From Fistulifera solaris (lineage: Eukaryota; Bacillariophyta; Bacillariophyceae; Naviculales; Stauroneidaceae), in assembly GCA_030295235.1 (NCBI GenBank), contig AP026132.1, positions 1,115,501 to 1,179,500 on the forward strand: a stretch of 64,000 nucleotides of DNA, given 5' to 3'. A program made the translations under genes and the position numbers. Within the stretch, counting starts at the first letter, position 1, and every line of letters starts with the position of its first letter. Below are positions 53,253 through 63,183 of this stretch, in pieces. The notes under the pieces are model-generated. The model worked only from the letters and a program-made list of their open reading frames with translations, ran no database searches and was not told where the DNA came from.

Positions 53253-54285
53253 TTACTCACTACCAGAATTAGAAAACGCACTGCTTGCGCTCATGTCGCG
53301 GAGCGCAATGGCTGTTTTGCGGACGGTGTGGTTACCGCCATAACCAAACAATTCGTTCGCGAATCGGGAATCGTCCACGACACCTTCCGCGTTTCGAGAA
53401 TTTGACCTTGACCAAAGCCGCATAAGCGGACATGGTCAAGAGCGAGTCACTCCCGGCTTGATGTTCTGCTCCCAATCGCTGGCAACCCAGATCGTCAGCC
53501 AACTTTTGCAATCCTCCCATGAACTGATGACCATCTAGCAAACTGGTCATGTATTTGATGTCGTAAATTGTGGGAAAGTATGTTTTAAGAAGGCTGAAAA
53601 ATTCTTTCTCTTCCATCGGTAGTTCCATGGTGGTCAGAATCTTGAGCAAGTAGCCGTAGTCGTAAGCCGAATGAAACGAAACCCATTTCACTTTGTCGTT
53701 CAAGACCAAACCCGATACCATCAATAGTTCACCGAACAACAAAGGGTCGATTCCGCGTCTCGCGTGATCATCGAATGAAATTCCCGATTTAATCAACAAA
53801 TCAATCGAATCTTGCGCAAACATATCCTCATTTAGATTGAATTGAAAGTTGAACTGCCAACACGGACATCCCGGAGCAAAGTTTCCGTTTTCATCTGCGA
53901 AGCTCAGACCGAGTTGAATTATTTTCAGGAGATCGATATTGACTTTGAGTGACTTGTAATGATAATCCGGAGAAAACGTTTCAGTGACCGGCTTGGCAAC
54001 AACTCCAGGAAATTCCGTATCCATGGCAACGTAATTGTATTTCTCAATAATTTCTCGAATGACTGCCATTTCTTCTTCGACATTCTCCGCCCACACATTC
54101 CGAATTTCCAAAATTTCTCCCTTGTATTCAAAGGAATAACTGGAGATGGCATTCGAATTCTTGCCGCGTTCCGCAGGATACGGTGAACTGGATCGCGACG
54201 ACGGCGTTGGCTGTCGATGATACTGCGGATTGAATGGCGGCGACGCGGCCGCCAGTTTCGTGGCAAAGGGGCCGACCGTAGCCAT
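53253..54285 (-). CDS. CAF1: CAF1/POP2 deadenylase (CNOT7/8), frame break near 53367
   Basis: ATG 54285. After a Ser/Pro-rich lead of about 50 residues, the DEDD exonuclease core follows: VAMDTEFPGVVAKP (Asp and Glu of motif I), LKIIQLGLSFADENG, WVSFHSAYDYGYLLK (motif II Asp), YDIKYMTSLL, and AGSDSLLTMSAYA (motif III). The frame then breaks at CCC (53366-53368). Shifting by one base continues RFANELFGYGGN and a short tail to TAA at 53253-53255, about 343 residues, the expected family end. Without the repair the protein stops at 53332 with an unrelated tail. Role: removal of mRNA poly(A) tails in the CCR4-NOT complex, cytoplasm. Confidence 0.94.
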
Positions 54286-55044
54286 TCAGCTTTGTTGTAT
54301 TTCTTTTGAGTTAATACAGCAAAAAAGAATCAACGAGGGCCACTGTCGCTTTGCAATACTAAGTTCTGCCGCTTTCGCGTCATGCTAATGGCGCAGCAGC
54401 AAGCTTTTCGGGGAATTCACTGATCGCCTAATAGTTTTGACGCACGTCGAACAAAGTCCCAGAGGATTTTCGGAGTGACAGGTTTTCAGTCATGCGTCGA
54501 CGTGACTCGCTCTATGCACCGAGACCATTATTTTCAACTGTCAATAATCCCGGTCCATTTGCTGGAACAGTAAAACCTGGGAAAGTATTTAAATTCAAAC
54601 ACTTCCATAGTCACGACCTGTGATGAGGGATATAATTGCATATCAGGTAATCATGGTTCAAGCGAACGCTGAAGAATCATCGCAAAGATCGGACGTCGTG
54701 AGCATGAATAAAATTCCCCGTCGACCAGCCAGCATAAGAAAAGAAATGAATTAAAACGAAATAGCGAAATCGCGTGCAGACATAGACCCCTACATCAACT
54801 CTTTCAGTAGACGCAGCAACAAGTCTTTCTCAAATATCTAATTTCCGGTAACAGAATCCCTACCATCGTCTCAACAGGAACCAGTGTGCCACGAAGCGGT
54901 AAGTTTTCTGAGCTAAAACTTGCACTATCATAAACTGCCCTATACTTTTAATAAATTCAATAACAGACAAGCGGTTCGCGCATAACTCAGACAGCTCCCA
55001 CTCAAAACGTGGCAACCGCTCTAATGCCTAGACCATACACCCCC
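54286..55044. other. Intergenic spacer
   Basis: 759 bases. Near 54890-54975 there is GGTAAG...AACAG around a 60-base A/T-rich stretch, which could be a spliced leader or non-coding transcript; no protein frame accompanies it. No repeat family seen. Confidence 0.35.
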
Positions 55045-55413
55045 TCATTCTCCGCGTGCTTTGCGACTCAGCGTCTCGAACACTTCATCAATGGGAAACG
55101 CATCGTAGACAACACCATAGGTAAAACCTCCTGTAAGTAAACCGGCTGTGAGACCCATAAATCGACCTCGTCGCAATGTCATAATTCCAGCCGCAACAAC
55201 ACTAGATCCGCCCACAATATACGGAGCGTACATATGACGATGCTGATAAAGTCGTTCCAGGGAATGTGTCATATCGGATCCCTGATGAAGTGCTTTCGAT
55301 ATGGGCTGCGATATGGCGTTCATTTGTTTTTCTGTAGTGGCGAGCACACGATTGGTTTGTTCTACCACCAACCGGCTGAAACGTTTCAACGGAGGTGCTT
55401 CGTCGTCCGCCAT
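55045..55413 (-). CDS. Small two-span membrane protein, possible MICOS (MIC26/27-like) subunit
   Basis: 122 residues, ATG 55413 (MADDEAPPLKRFSR). An amphipathic helical N-terminus (about 10-60, LVVEQTNRVLATTEKQM) precedes two adjacent hydrophobic segments, APYIVGGSSVVAAGIMTL and FMGLTAGLLTGGFTYGVVYD, joined by a short basic turn RRGRF. Both spans contain Gly-rich packing motifs. Size, helical N-part and the Gly-rich hairpin recall apolipoprotein-O-like MICOS proteins of the mitochondrial inner membrane, but the match is weak. The C-terminus FETLSRKARGE is charged. Coding is likely; function is a guess. Confidence 0.7.
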   Translation of the reverse strand: MADDEAPPLKRFSRLVVEQTNRVLATTEKQMNAISQPISKALHQGSDMTHSLERLYQHRHMYAPYIVGGSSVVAAGIMTLRRGRFMGLTAGLLTGGFTYGVVYDAFPIDEVFETLSRKARGE

Positions 55414-55582
55414 GTTACGATTGACTGACAGCGATTAAAAACCGGGGGTCGTGCGTTTGTGTTACGGTTGCTTATAGCAGTCGCAACAAGGGCAAGCTGG
55501 CCAAATGAATGAAATGAAAGCAGCGTCGTTCGCATGCGATGATGCGAATGCTTGCGCGCAAAAGCGAATTTGTTATGCAGAT

Positions 55583-55690
55583 TTTGTCTACGTGCATTTC
55601 ACGTAGGCCCCAGTAGGGAAATTTATCGACAGAGGGGAACCCGGATTTTGTATAATTCGACACCATCCGCATTACGGTACCGGTATTTTT
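55583..55690 (+). repeat. Family D repeat, solo truncated copy
   Basis: CTACGTGCATTTCACGTAG at 55588, then TAGGGAAATTTATCGACAGAG and GGAACCCGGAT, as in the tandem copies at 57.5-58.0 kb. A shorter remnant (TTCACGTAGGCTCCGTAGG) lies at 56127. Confidence 0.85.
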
Positions 55691-55692
55691 AT

Positions 55693-55830
55693 TAAGCACT
55701 AGCCGCCTTCGGCGTCTAGCCCCTGCAGGGCTTTTTTTCGTTCTCGCCCTTCCCGCAAGCGGGGGGCTCGATCCCCGGGGATAGCGTCACACCCGTGATT
55801 CGGACACCCGGGACCAGCGCTACGTTACGT
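55693..55830 (+). other. GC-rich island with stacked hairpins
   Basis: In order: GCCGCCTTCGGC (55702-55713, 4-bp stem), AGCCCCTGCAGGGCT directly followed by a T7 tract (55718-55738), CCGCAAGCGG, and the 12-bp palindrome ATCCCCGGGGAT (55771-55782). The second looks exactly like a factor-independent terminator, unexpected in nuclear diatom DNA. Its composition differs from the A/T-rich surroundings. It could be a small structured RNA, a polymerase III unit or a foreign insert. Confidence 0.6.
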
Positions 55831-55876
55831 GACACACACACGGACACAGCGCGCTATTATAAATAGATTAGGAAAG

Positions 55877-55945
55877 GACGTTAAAATTCTGCCTCTCACT
55901 ACAAGTTTCTACGTAAAGCCTACGGAGAGGCAGAATTTTAACGTC
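55877..55945. repeat. 21-bp perfect inverted repeat (hairpin, 27-base loop)
   Basis: Left arm 55877-55897 (GACGTTAAAATTCTGCCTCTC) pairs perfectly with 55925-55945. The loop (55898-55924) contains TTTCTACGTAAAGCCTACG, resembling the family D palindrome. The rest of 55946-56280 has only a family D remnant near 56117-56160. Confidence 0.95.
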
Positions 55946-56280
55946 GTTTCTAGGGTCTAGTACAAATGGACAATGTTCCAAGTATGCTTGGCAATGTAAT
56001 TAAACCGTGAAGCAACATCAATCCGTAGCAGTCACTGTACTCAAGACGTGAACAATTAAGGAGTAATTCTAAGTCGAAACGGTAAAAAGAGTGAAGATAC
56101 AACGCTTTTGATGGTTACGTCGAATTCACGTAGGCTCCGTAGGAATTTTATCGATGTTGGTAGCATCCGCAAATCAACGAGTTCGACCTTTTACCCGGTA
56201 AATTGAATGGATTTCTAGACGCAGTCAAAATAGCTTGTTGTATAGTCCTTTTGTGAATTTCAAAACTGAATAGATACTTC

Positions 56281-57399
56281 CTATTGCGACGAAGTTGAAT
56301 TCGAGTCGTCGTCTCGATTTAATCCCGACTTTTTCAATTTCATTTGGATGTCTTTCTCTTTCTGCTTCAACAACTGTAAGCCAAGTTTGAGACGTTCAAA
56401 CAAGTTAGCCGAATCGAGTGCCTGTATTCGATACAGGGCATCTGCCTCCGCGTAGACTTCCGTACAAAAAGCGGCCCAGCTTATTGCTGTCAGTTCCTGT
56501 GGGGACCGATCTACTAGAGAAGATTGTTGAGCTATCACTTGGTACCCCTGTGTATCTGTATTCAAGGCTGTTGTGTACGCTTGATGAAATCGTTTCCGTC
56601 GATCAATGATCATTGCCGAGCTCTCATCGTCGTCATCTCGTTCGTCATCCTCATCATCTTCGTCCGCATAAAATGTATCCTCCTGATCGTTATTTTTAGT
56701 GTTAGCCAACAATACTCAGTGCGTGCAACTAAACTCCGATTTGTTGTCACCTACCAACTTTGCCAATTCGATTCTCCGTTGCATTTCTTTGTTCTCCTCA
56801 TCGTCGTCATCGACCGTCGCTTTGGCCTCCTTCAATTTGTGCTCCATGCTGCTGAGAAGCAAGACTAGGTTCTCAATTTGACTCGCAACTAAGTTCGGTA
56901 ATTCCAGATTTGGTGGCAATTGATCAATGACTTCCAGACAAGCCGCCTTCAAATACGGCTCTTGTTGTTGAAATCCCAAGACTTGTGCCCTTCCGACCAC
57001 ACGAATGGTGCAAAATATCCCAAATCCCTCCATACGGTTGTATGCTTCAATTTCACACAATGGAACAGTTTGAATCATTCCCGAGTCGGCCAACAATCCC
57101 ATCGCAACGAGTCCTCCGTGATTATCCATAACATCTTGAAATAATTTGAGAAAGCGCTCTTCATACAATCGCAATTGTTTCGTCTCTCCTTGTAACAAAA
57201 CTTCGGGAAACGCAAACGGCAAAATGCAAATTTGTTTTGGTGGTACAACCGAGTCCGAACGTTGTCCGGGGAGATCAAAATCAATATCACGCCATTCGTG
57301 AATGTCCGACAAGGCGGTGGTATGGCGGTGCTTCGGCAGCAGCACAAACGAATGGCATTGTTGCAGGATAAGCGCCAAAAATACAAGACACTGCCGCAT
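56281..57399 (-). CDS. Plastid-targeted LON N-terminal (substrate-binding) domain protein
   Basis: Exons 56755-57399 and 56281-56682 (72-base intron), 348 residues. ATG 57399 gives a signal peptide MRQCLVFLALILQQCHSF with a Phe cleavage motif, the diatom plastid pattern. The LON-N/PUA-like domain begins ICILPFAFPEVLLQGETKQLRLYEERF and includes MGLLADSGMIQTVPLCEIEAY and GFGIFCTIRVVGRAQV. It is followed by helices and a strongly acidic patch encoded around the intron (DEDDEDDERDDDDES). No AAA or Ser-Lys protease domain follows, so it is a LON-domain-only protein like plant plastid homologues of unknown role, perhaps substrate recognition. The frame is intact. Confidence 0.88.
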
Positions 57400-57540
57400 G
57401 TCGACTCCTCGTAATCTCTCCTTGCTCGCAGCTAAGGATGAAATATACATTGTCATTTTGATGATAAGATGGAAAACAACACTCAACAATGATGATGTGT
57501 CGTCGCGTTGAAACAGAACGAAAGCATTCGCATCGGGTTC

Positions 57541-58050
57541 GAAAGTCTACACGTGTTTCACGTAGCTCTCGTATGGAAATTTATCGACAGAGGGGACACC
57601 CGGATATTGTTCATTTTCAACCCGTCAATTTATTGGGTCAAAAACGCTCAAACGTCAACATTACCGGGTCCAACAGCGTGGTTACATATTGCAGAACAAT
57701 GAACGTGATCGGTTTGAAAGCAAAAAAGTAGAGGACAAGAGTAATGCAACGCTTCGAAAGTCTACAAGTGTTTCACGTAGCTCTCGTAGGGAAATGTATC
57801 GACAGAGGGGACACCCGGATATTGTTCATTTTCAACCCGTCAATTTATTGGGTCAAAAACGCTCAAACGTCAACATTACCTGGTCCAACAGCGTGGTTAC
57901 ATATCGCAGAATAATAAATGTGATCGGTTTGAAAGCAAAAAAGTAGAGGACAAGAGTAATGCAACGCTTCGAAAGTCTACACGTGTTTCACGTAGCTCTC
58001 GTGGGGAAATTTATCGACAGAGGGAATCCCGGATTTCAAGAGCAGAGAAG
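57541..58050 (+). repeat. Family D tandem array, 215-bp unit, three copies
   Basis: CTAC(A)..GTGTTTCACGTAG starts at 57547, 57762 and 57977 (215 apart each). Unit 3 is truncated at about 58035. Each full unit holds CCCGTCAATTTATTGGGTC, CGCTCAAACGTCAACATTACC, CAGCGTGGTTACATAT and GATCGGTTTGAAAGCAAAAAAG. It occupies the upstream region of the GT92 gene. Confidence 0.95.
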
Positions 58051-58222
58051 TCACAGCGACGGACAGACAATGACTGCGGTCATTCTTGTCATATTTGCGA
58101 CGAAAAAGTTTTTTTTTCCAACTCTTTCAATTGCAAAGCAACGTCCTCGCTTCTTCCATTTTCATATCATATACTTACTTTCTGCACATCTTTTTCTGCT
58201 TTTCTACTTGTTACTCGGTGGA

Positions 58223-60873
58223 ATGATAGAAGGCACCGCAAGAGCAAGGCGCACGCGCTCTTTGGGGCTCCCGTTGTCGATAATCGTTTTTGTCGGCGGT
58301 ATCTTGCTCGGCATGTACCTTTTGACAACAGTATCTCTCATTCAAGTCACTTCTAATAGCTTCACAGACACCATACCAATCAATCATTTCATTGAGGAAT
58401 CGAAAGGCGTTCGGAAAGTTACCGAAGAGCCTTTACGACGACCCGAAAGGGGCGCCAGTAGTCACAGACCGCCCACGACAACATCAATAATAGCGGATTC
58501 TGCAACAATGAAGCAAACCATACAGCCACCGATGAATACTTCGATTACAATACACTCCGAAAAATCAAATGTTAAAGACAGTTGCCCCATCATTGACGAG
58601 AAATACAAGCAAATTCCTCTGTCGCCATTATTCCCATTTGATAAATTAAAAGCTGAAGCCATTTTACAGCAACAGGGCGCCGCCGCACTATGGCGACCAA
58701 TAACAGCCTACATTGAACCTCCTCTCGGCGATACAGTCCCCGGTACGGGAAATCGTGGGGATTTAGAGCCGAAATCGAAAGATAAAGGGACACCGCCCGA
58801 TTTTGTCATTCCTCTGCCTCTTCGACGCCACACACCTGCCGATTTACAAATGTACACATACCCGGCGGTACGAACGTGTCACGACTTGCCGGGGAAATTC
58901 CCAGTCGATCGAGGTCTCGAATACGACGAAATGGGGAATCTTATTGTATGGAATGTGGGAAACGATCCCATGCCGGACGATTTCCCCCAACAGGAGGCAC
59001 CCTTTTGTCCTGTAGAAGCCGATCCGTTCTTGCCTTGGATTCACGACTACTTCCCCTCACAAGACGGGACAAGAATTGAGTTCATTGCGCAAAATAAGCG
59101 TCGGTGTCGGACCGGAAAGAACTTTGATGCTGAAGTCAATCGATTGGTACCACAAATAACATTGATGCAGCCCATCTCCGTGCAGCGACTGAGCGACCAG
59201 AAAGCGCAAGAAAAAGCACCTGAATTATGGAATCCAGGAGATGATAGTCAGAACACTCCGCGTTATCGTCTTGCTCCACACGAAGAGTCGGATCCCGATG
59301 GACAATATTCACGATTCATTTGTCGTTTCCATGCCACGGATTGGAACAATCCTTCACAAACAAAGATAATAGGGGAGACCCTCAGTGCGTACCCATTCAA
59401 CTATGAGTTTGCCGCGTACCGTAAAGGAAGCACCGATGTCATACTGCTTACACCCGGCGGGAAAGATACGACCCTCTTCTGGACGAGTAACTTCCGTTTT
59501 CACTGTCCTGTCCCTGTCGAATTGCAACCCGCGGTTGCCAAGGGTTTGACCGTGCTGAGTGATGGCTCGCCTTCCTTGTACGTGGATGTAGTTCCTATTC
59601 GTACAAGTGTTCGTTACAATGAGATTTATATGACCGAGAACTTGATCGGGCCGCGTGATCAATGGGAACTACCCGGCTTTGATCCCTACACACGATGGGG
59701 AGAAAAGAATGTTTTACCTCGAGTGGAAGCCAGTGGACGATGGGCCAATCTTCCCATCTGCTCTCCTCCTGTTTTGACCGACGAGTGTACCGAAAAAGAC
59801 AACAAGAATAAAAGATCCATGGAAGTTTTAGTGCCGCAAGTTGAAAAGATGCCTGAGAAGCCCCATGTCTTGTCGGCATGTCTTTGGGCCTCAGCCGAAT
59901 TCAAAACACGCGGGAAATCTAAAGGAGCGTCGACAGATACACAGGATCGACTGCAAGAATGGATCGAATTTCATTTGATGGTCGGGTTCGACCACATCTA
60001 TGTCTTTGATAACAGTGGAGCCCACACGAACGAAACAAGCCTTGCGCCAGTGCTTGAGCCGTATGGCAATAAGGTGTCACGCATTGACTGGCCAAGTATT
60101 GTTTGCAACAATAACGTGCCCGCCCATGATTCCTGCGGTGAAAGGTCAAGTCAATATGCTGCTGAAAATGCCTGTCGGACTCGCTACGCACCGTTCACCA
60201 AATGGATAGCATCCTTCGACACCGATGAGTATCTAGTGCCCATGGGAAACTATACCAGCTTGAAAGATGTTTTAAAAGACGCCGAAACCATGGGTACAAA
60301 TATTCTTTCGTTCAGATCATCTCGAGGTCGATTGCGAACGGACAAAAGTGAAGAGGTGAACAACGATGCACGTGAGAAGATGCCGAATGCTACATTTCTT
60401 GAAGCCTACAACTGTGACAGTGCTGGGTCACCGAAACCATCATGGGGCGATCGCGCAAGGAAACAAGTCTACAGATCCGACTACGTACCGTATCACTTTG
60501 TGCATTACTCGACGGTCACAAAGGGCTTTTAGAAACGTATGAGGACGTTCAGGAAAAAGGAATCAGCAACTGGAGACGCAAATACAGCGAGCGATCTCCA
60601 TCCGAAAGAGTCACAGATGAAATAGACGAGGCCGTCATGGTGCACACTAAAACATTAGGAGCGGATATGACAGGAGGTTACAAGCAACGGTGTCGCCACG
60701 ATCATCAGAAGAAATGGCAAGCTTGCTGGGTAGCTTATCCGTATCCAGATGACGCGAATGCAAAGGCCTATGATGAACAAGGGATGGAGTTCAACTGTCA
60801 AATCAACAAAAGAGTCGATCAGTTCTGGGTTCCGCGCTTGCGAGAGGCTATGGCAAAACGGAAGCAAGGTTAG
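58223..60873 (+). CDS. GT92-family glycosyltransferase (frame break near 60528)
   Basis: ATG 58223 (MIEGTARARRTRSLG); 883 residues once one T is added to TTTT at 60527-60530. A type II anchor LPLSIIVFVGGILLGMYLLTTV lies near 15-40, then a long stem and an N-terminal domain of unknown fold (about 120-520). The GT92 (DUF23) catalytic domain follows: HVLSACLWASAEFKTRGKS, EWIEFHLMVGFDHIYVFDNSG, ASFDTDEYLVPMGNYTSL with the metal-binding DxD (DTDEY), and YVPYHFVHYSTVTKG. GT92 enzymes add galactose or other sugars to glycans in the Golgi. The extension after the break (LLETYEDVQEKGISNWRRKY) is the natural continuation. The ORF runs upstream into the repeat array, but the Met before the anchor is the likely start. 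Confidence 0.9.
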
Positions 60874-61040
60874 GAGTTACGTTTTGGTGGCTATTCGTTT
60901 CGGTAGCTCCTTGACTTGACTGAACGATCCTTCGCGTCACCCTCACGCTCAGCGATAAGAAAACCTATTCAGACAAAGCGTTGTATCATAAGTTTGTACT
61001 ATAGCTAATCAAACATGTATTATACTCCGTAATTAACGCT

Positions 61041-62591
61041 CTATTCTTGTTTCTGGCGACTGATCCTTTGTAGACTTCGTCGCAAGTCGGTCTCAGTAAA
61101 ATATGCCATGGACAAGGTAATGACACCTGCGGTGACCCCCACTGCCACATGGTTAAAAGCCAATTGAATCCAGTCTCCACTCCCAACAGCGTGCGCCCCA
61201 GTAACAAATATTTCTCTAGATATTCGGGTCGAGATGAAGCACCCAAGGAAACAGAGCAGGACGGCTGGTTGTGGGAACATGCCACGTAGCAACTGTGCGG
61301 CGACACGCCAAGGTGCCGTTTCGGTGCCCCATCGATTGGCGAAAAAGTGAGTAGCGAAATGTAAGGAATAAAGGGACCGCAGCATCATCGAAAAGCAATT
61401 TGCAGCCACCAACCCGATGGTTCCATACATGGATACCGCCACGGGTACAATAAGCGCAAATACCCCAGCAACCACAGTATGAGCGACGCCCAATCGTCCC
61501 ATATCACTGGCATTCTCTGCAACGCCATAAACAAAAGCTTCTGTACTTCCATTCCATGCTAAAAATGCAGTGTAAACACAAAAGGCGCTCAAAACCGATG
61601 ATGCTTGTGGATTGTCACTCCATCGTGCTCCGCCTACCAGCTGTAACAGGAGAGCAGTATAGTGCACCGCTAATGTACTATAAATAAACCCCAAGTACAA
61701 AACGAGCTTTACCACGAAGCAGTAGGACTGTCGTAGTTCATCCTGTTGGGGCGATTGGCTCGGTACTACGTGTTGCCGACTCCAAAGCAATCTTGCATTT
61801 TCTTCAATGGGTTGTAAGAGCACTCGTGCAGCTAATCCACCGTAGGCACTGCCCATGGCATAAACACCTTGATCGTAGCTTTCAGCGAGAGCAACCAAAG
61901 TGATCCGATCTCCTTCCGTCAAAAGATGTTTGAAAAACCCCTGTATCGTGAAGACCATCGTCATGTATAACGTTTGGCGATCCAAAGCCTTCCACTGGGG
62001 CCGCGTAACAGCCGGTGCTAGTTTGTAACAGAGATAAAGTGTATACACAGCAGCGTAGACGATTTGGGCACAACCGAATGCCAGTACTTGTGGCTGTGAC
62101 TTGAAGCGCGTGAGAAGAATCACCAGAGTGATTGTTTTGGTTACCGTCGCCAACCCTTCAGCCGATGCCTTGACAGAGACGTGCAATTGGCGAAGCGCAT
62201 GAAGTACTAGTGGCTCAGCGAGACTTTCGATGAAGGAAGCACAACAATACATTAATCCAGCCCGACGAAAGGCATCGTTTTCCGGTGCAGCGTTGTAATG
62301 TACGTGTTGGATGCCAGCGAGTACAGCGAAACAAGCGGTCGTAGGTATAGTCAAGTAAGCAACATTCCAGTCACTGGTTGGTCGCATTAAACTCAATCGA
62401 AAACCTTCCCGACAAACAAAATTGATCATAGAATAAAGCAACTCCAGCTGAATTGAAGCTTGCCCTAAAATGGTCGGATCAACCCATCGCAACGAGATTT
62501 GCGTGCAACCAAACGAGATCAAGCGGAGCAGAAACGTAGCAACAGTGCCCGCTAAAGCGGTTCGTGTCGTATTTGATGTAAAGCTTGCCAT
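61041..62591 (-). CDS. RFT1: RFT1, lipid-linked oligosaccharide translocation protein
   Basis: A single intact frame of 516 residues, the family length. Polytopic with about 12-14 hydrophobic segments. RFT1 wording: RLISFGCTQISLRWVDPTILGQASIQLELL, FVCREGFRLSLMRP, TLYMTMVFTIQGFFKHLLTEGDRITLV, YDQGVYAMGSAYGGLAARVLLQPIEENARLLWSR, and AFLAWNGSTEAFVYGVAE. RFT1 is an ER membrane protein of the N-glycosylation pathway, genetically tied to flipping Man5GlcNAc2-PP-dolichol, though direct flippase activity is disputed. It is convergent with the GT92 gene, 167 bases apart. Confidence 0.97.
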   Translation of the reverse strand: MASFTSNTTRTALAGTVATFLLRLISFGCTQISLRWVDPTILGQASIQLELLYSMINFVCREGFRLSLMRPTSDWNVAYLTIPTTACFAVLAGIQHVHYNAAPENDAFRRAGLMYCCASFIESLAEPLVLHALRQLHVSVKASAEGLATVTKTITLVILLTRFKSQPQVLAFGCAQIVYAAVYTLYLCYKLAPAVTRPQWKALDRQTLYMTMVFTIQGFFKHLLTEGDRITLVALAESYDQGVYAMGSAYGGLAARVLLQPIEENARLLWSRQHVVPSQSPQQDELRQSYCFVVKLVLYLGFIYSTLAVHYTALLLQLVGGARWSDNPQASSVLSAFCVYTAFLAWNGSTEAFVYGVAENASDMGRLGVAHTVVAGVFALIVPVAVSMYGTIGLVAANCFSMMLRSLYSLHFATHFFANRWGTETAPWRVAAQLLRGMFPQPAVLLCFLGCFISTRISREIFVTGAHAVGSGDWIQLAFNHVAVGVTAGVITLSMAYFTETDLRRSLQRISRQKQE

Positions 62592-63183
62592 AGACAGGAT
62601 GTATTTGATGCATTTGTCTGTTATTCAATGTCTTTGGTTTCAATGCAAGGATCAAGCAAGGATGCCATGAAGTCGCGAGATCATCATCGAAAAAGTGCGG
62701 TCAGTCGTCAGTCAGCGTTGTCACGGTTAATACGTCAGTCAAAGAAGGCTGATGATCTGATGATGTGCCATTGGGCCATTGGCCCTTGGCACGATACAAA
62801 TAATAGAGATGACGTGGCGAGGATCAGTATCTAAGGTTTACAGTCATAACTTCAAGAATGCGGTAGAACATTTCGCAATGCATTTTCTATTTTAAGTTCA
62901 GTATTTAGCAATAAGTACTCCTGTTGGGAAAACTTCAACTTCAACCCCGGATTTTATGCCTGAGATTCTGAGATTTATCATTTAGAGAAGGTCCGCGAAT
63001 TTGTAACACGCAGCGAAGAACGCAAATGACAAAAACACCGGAAACTATACATCCAAAATGTAGAACAAGCCTTCCCTCTCGCCACCGCCATCAAACATCA
63101 AGCACAGCAGTTTTCTTCATTCATTCCATTTCGAGTTCGCATTGCTCAAAAGAGAAAAAGATTGTCGGCATTTACAAAAGACC
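62592..63183. promoter_or_regulatory. Divergent promoter region, RFT1 and orphan gene
   Basis: 592 bases. No repeat family, RNA gene or convincing frame recognised. Confidence 0.35.

Noticed and set aside
55755-55782. tRNA-like B box (GGCTCGATCC)
   Set aside because: No acceptor stem, D arm or anticodon arm can be fitted at proper distances.
57959-58222. Upstream extension of the GT92 frame
   Set aside because: It is encoded by the third family D repeat unit; the ATG at 58223 sits directly before the membrane anchor.
5140-60873. Programmed ribosomal frameshifting as the reason for the 13 frame breaks
   Set aside because: Directions differ, no common slippery heptamer or downstream structure is evident, and most breaks are plain homopolymers in housekeeping genes; sequence error is simpler.
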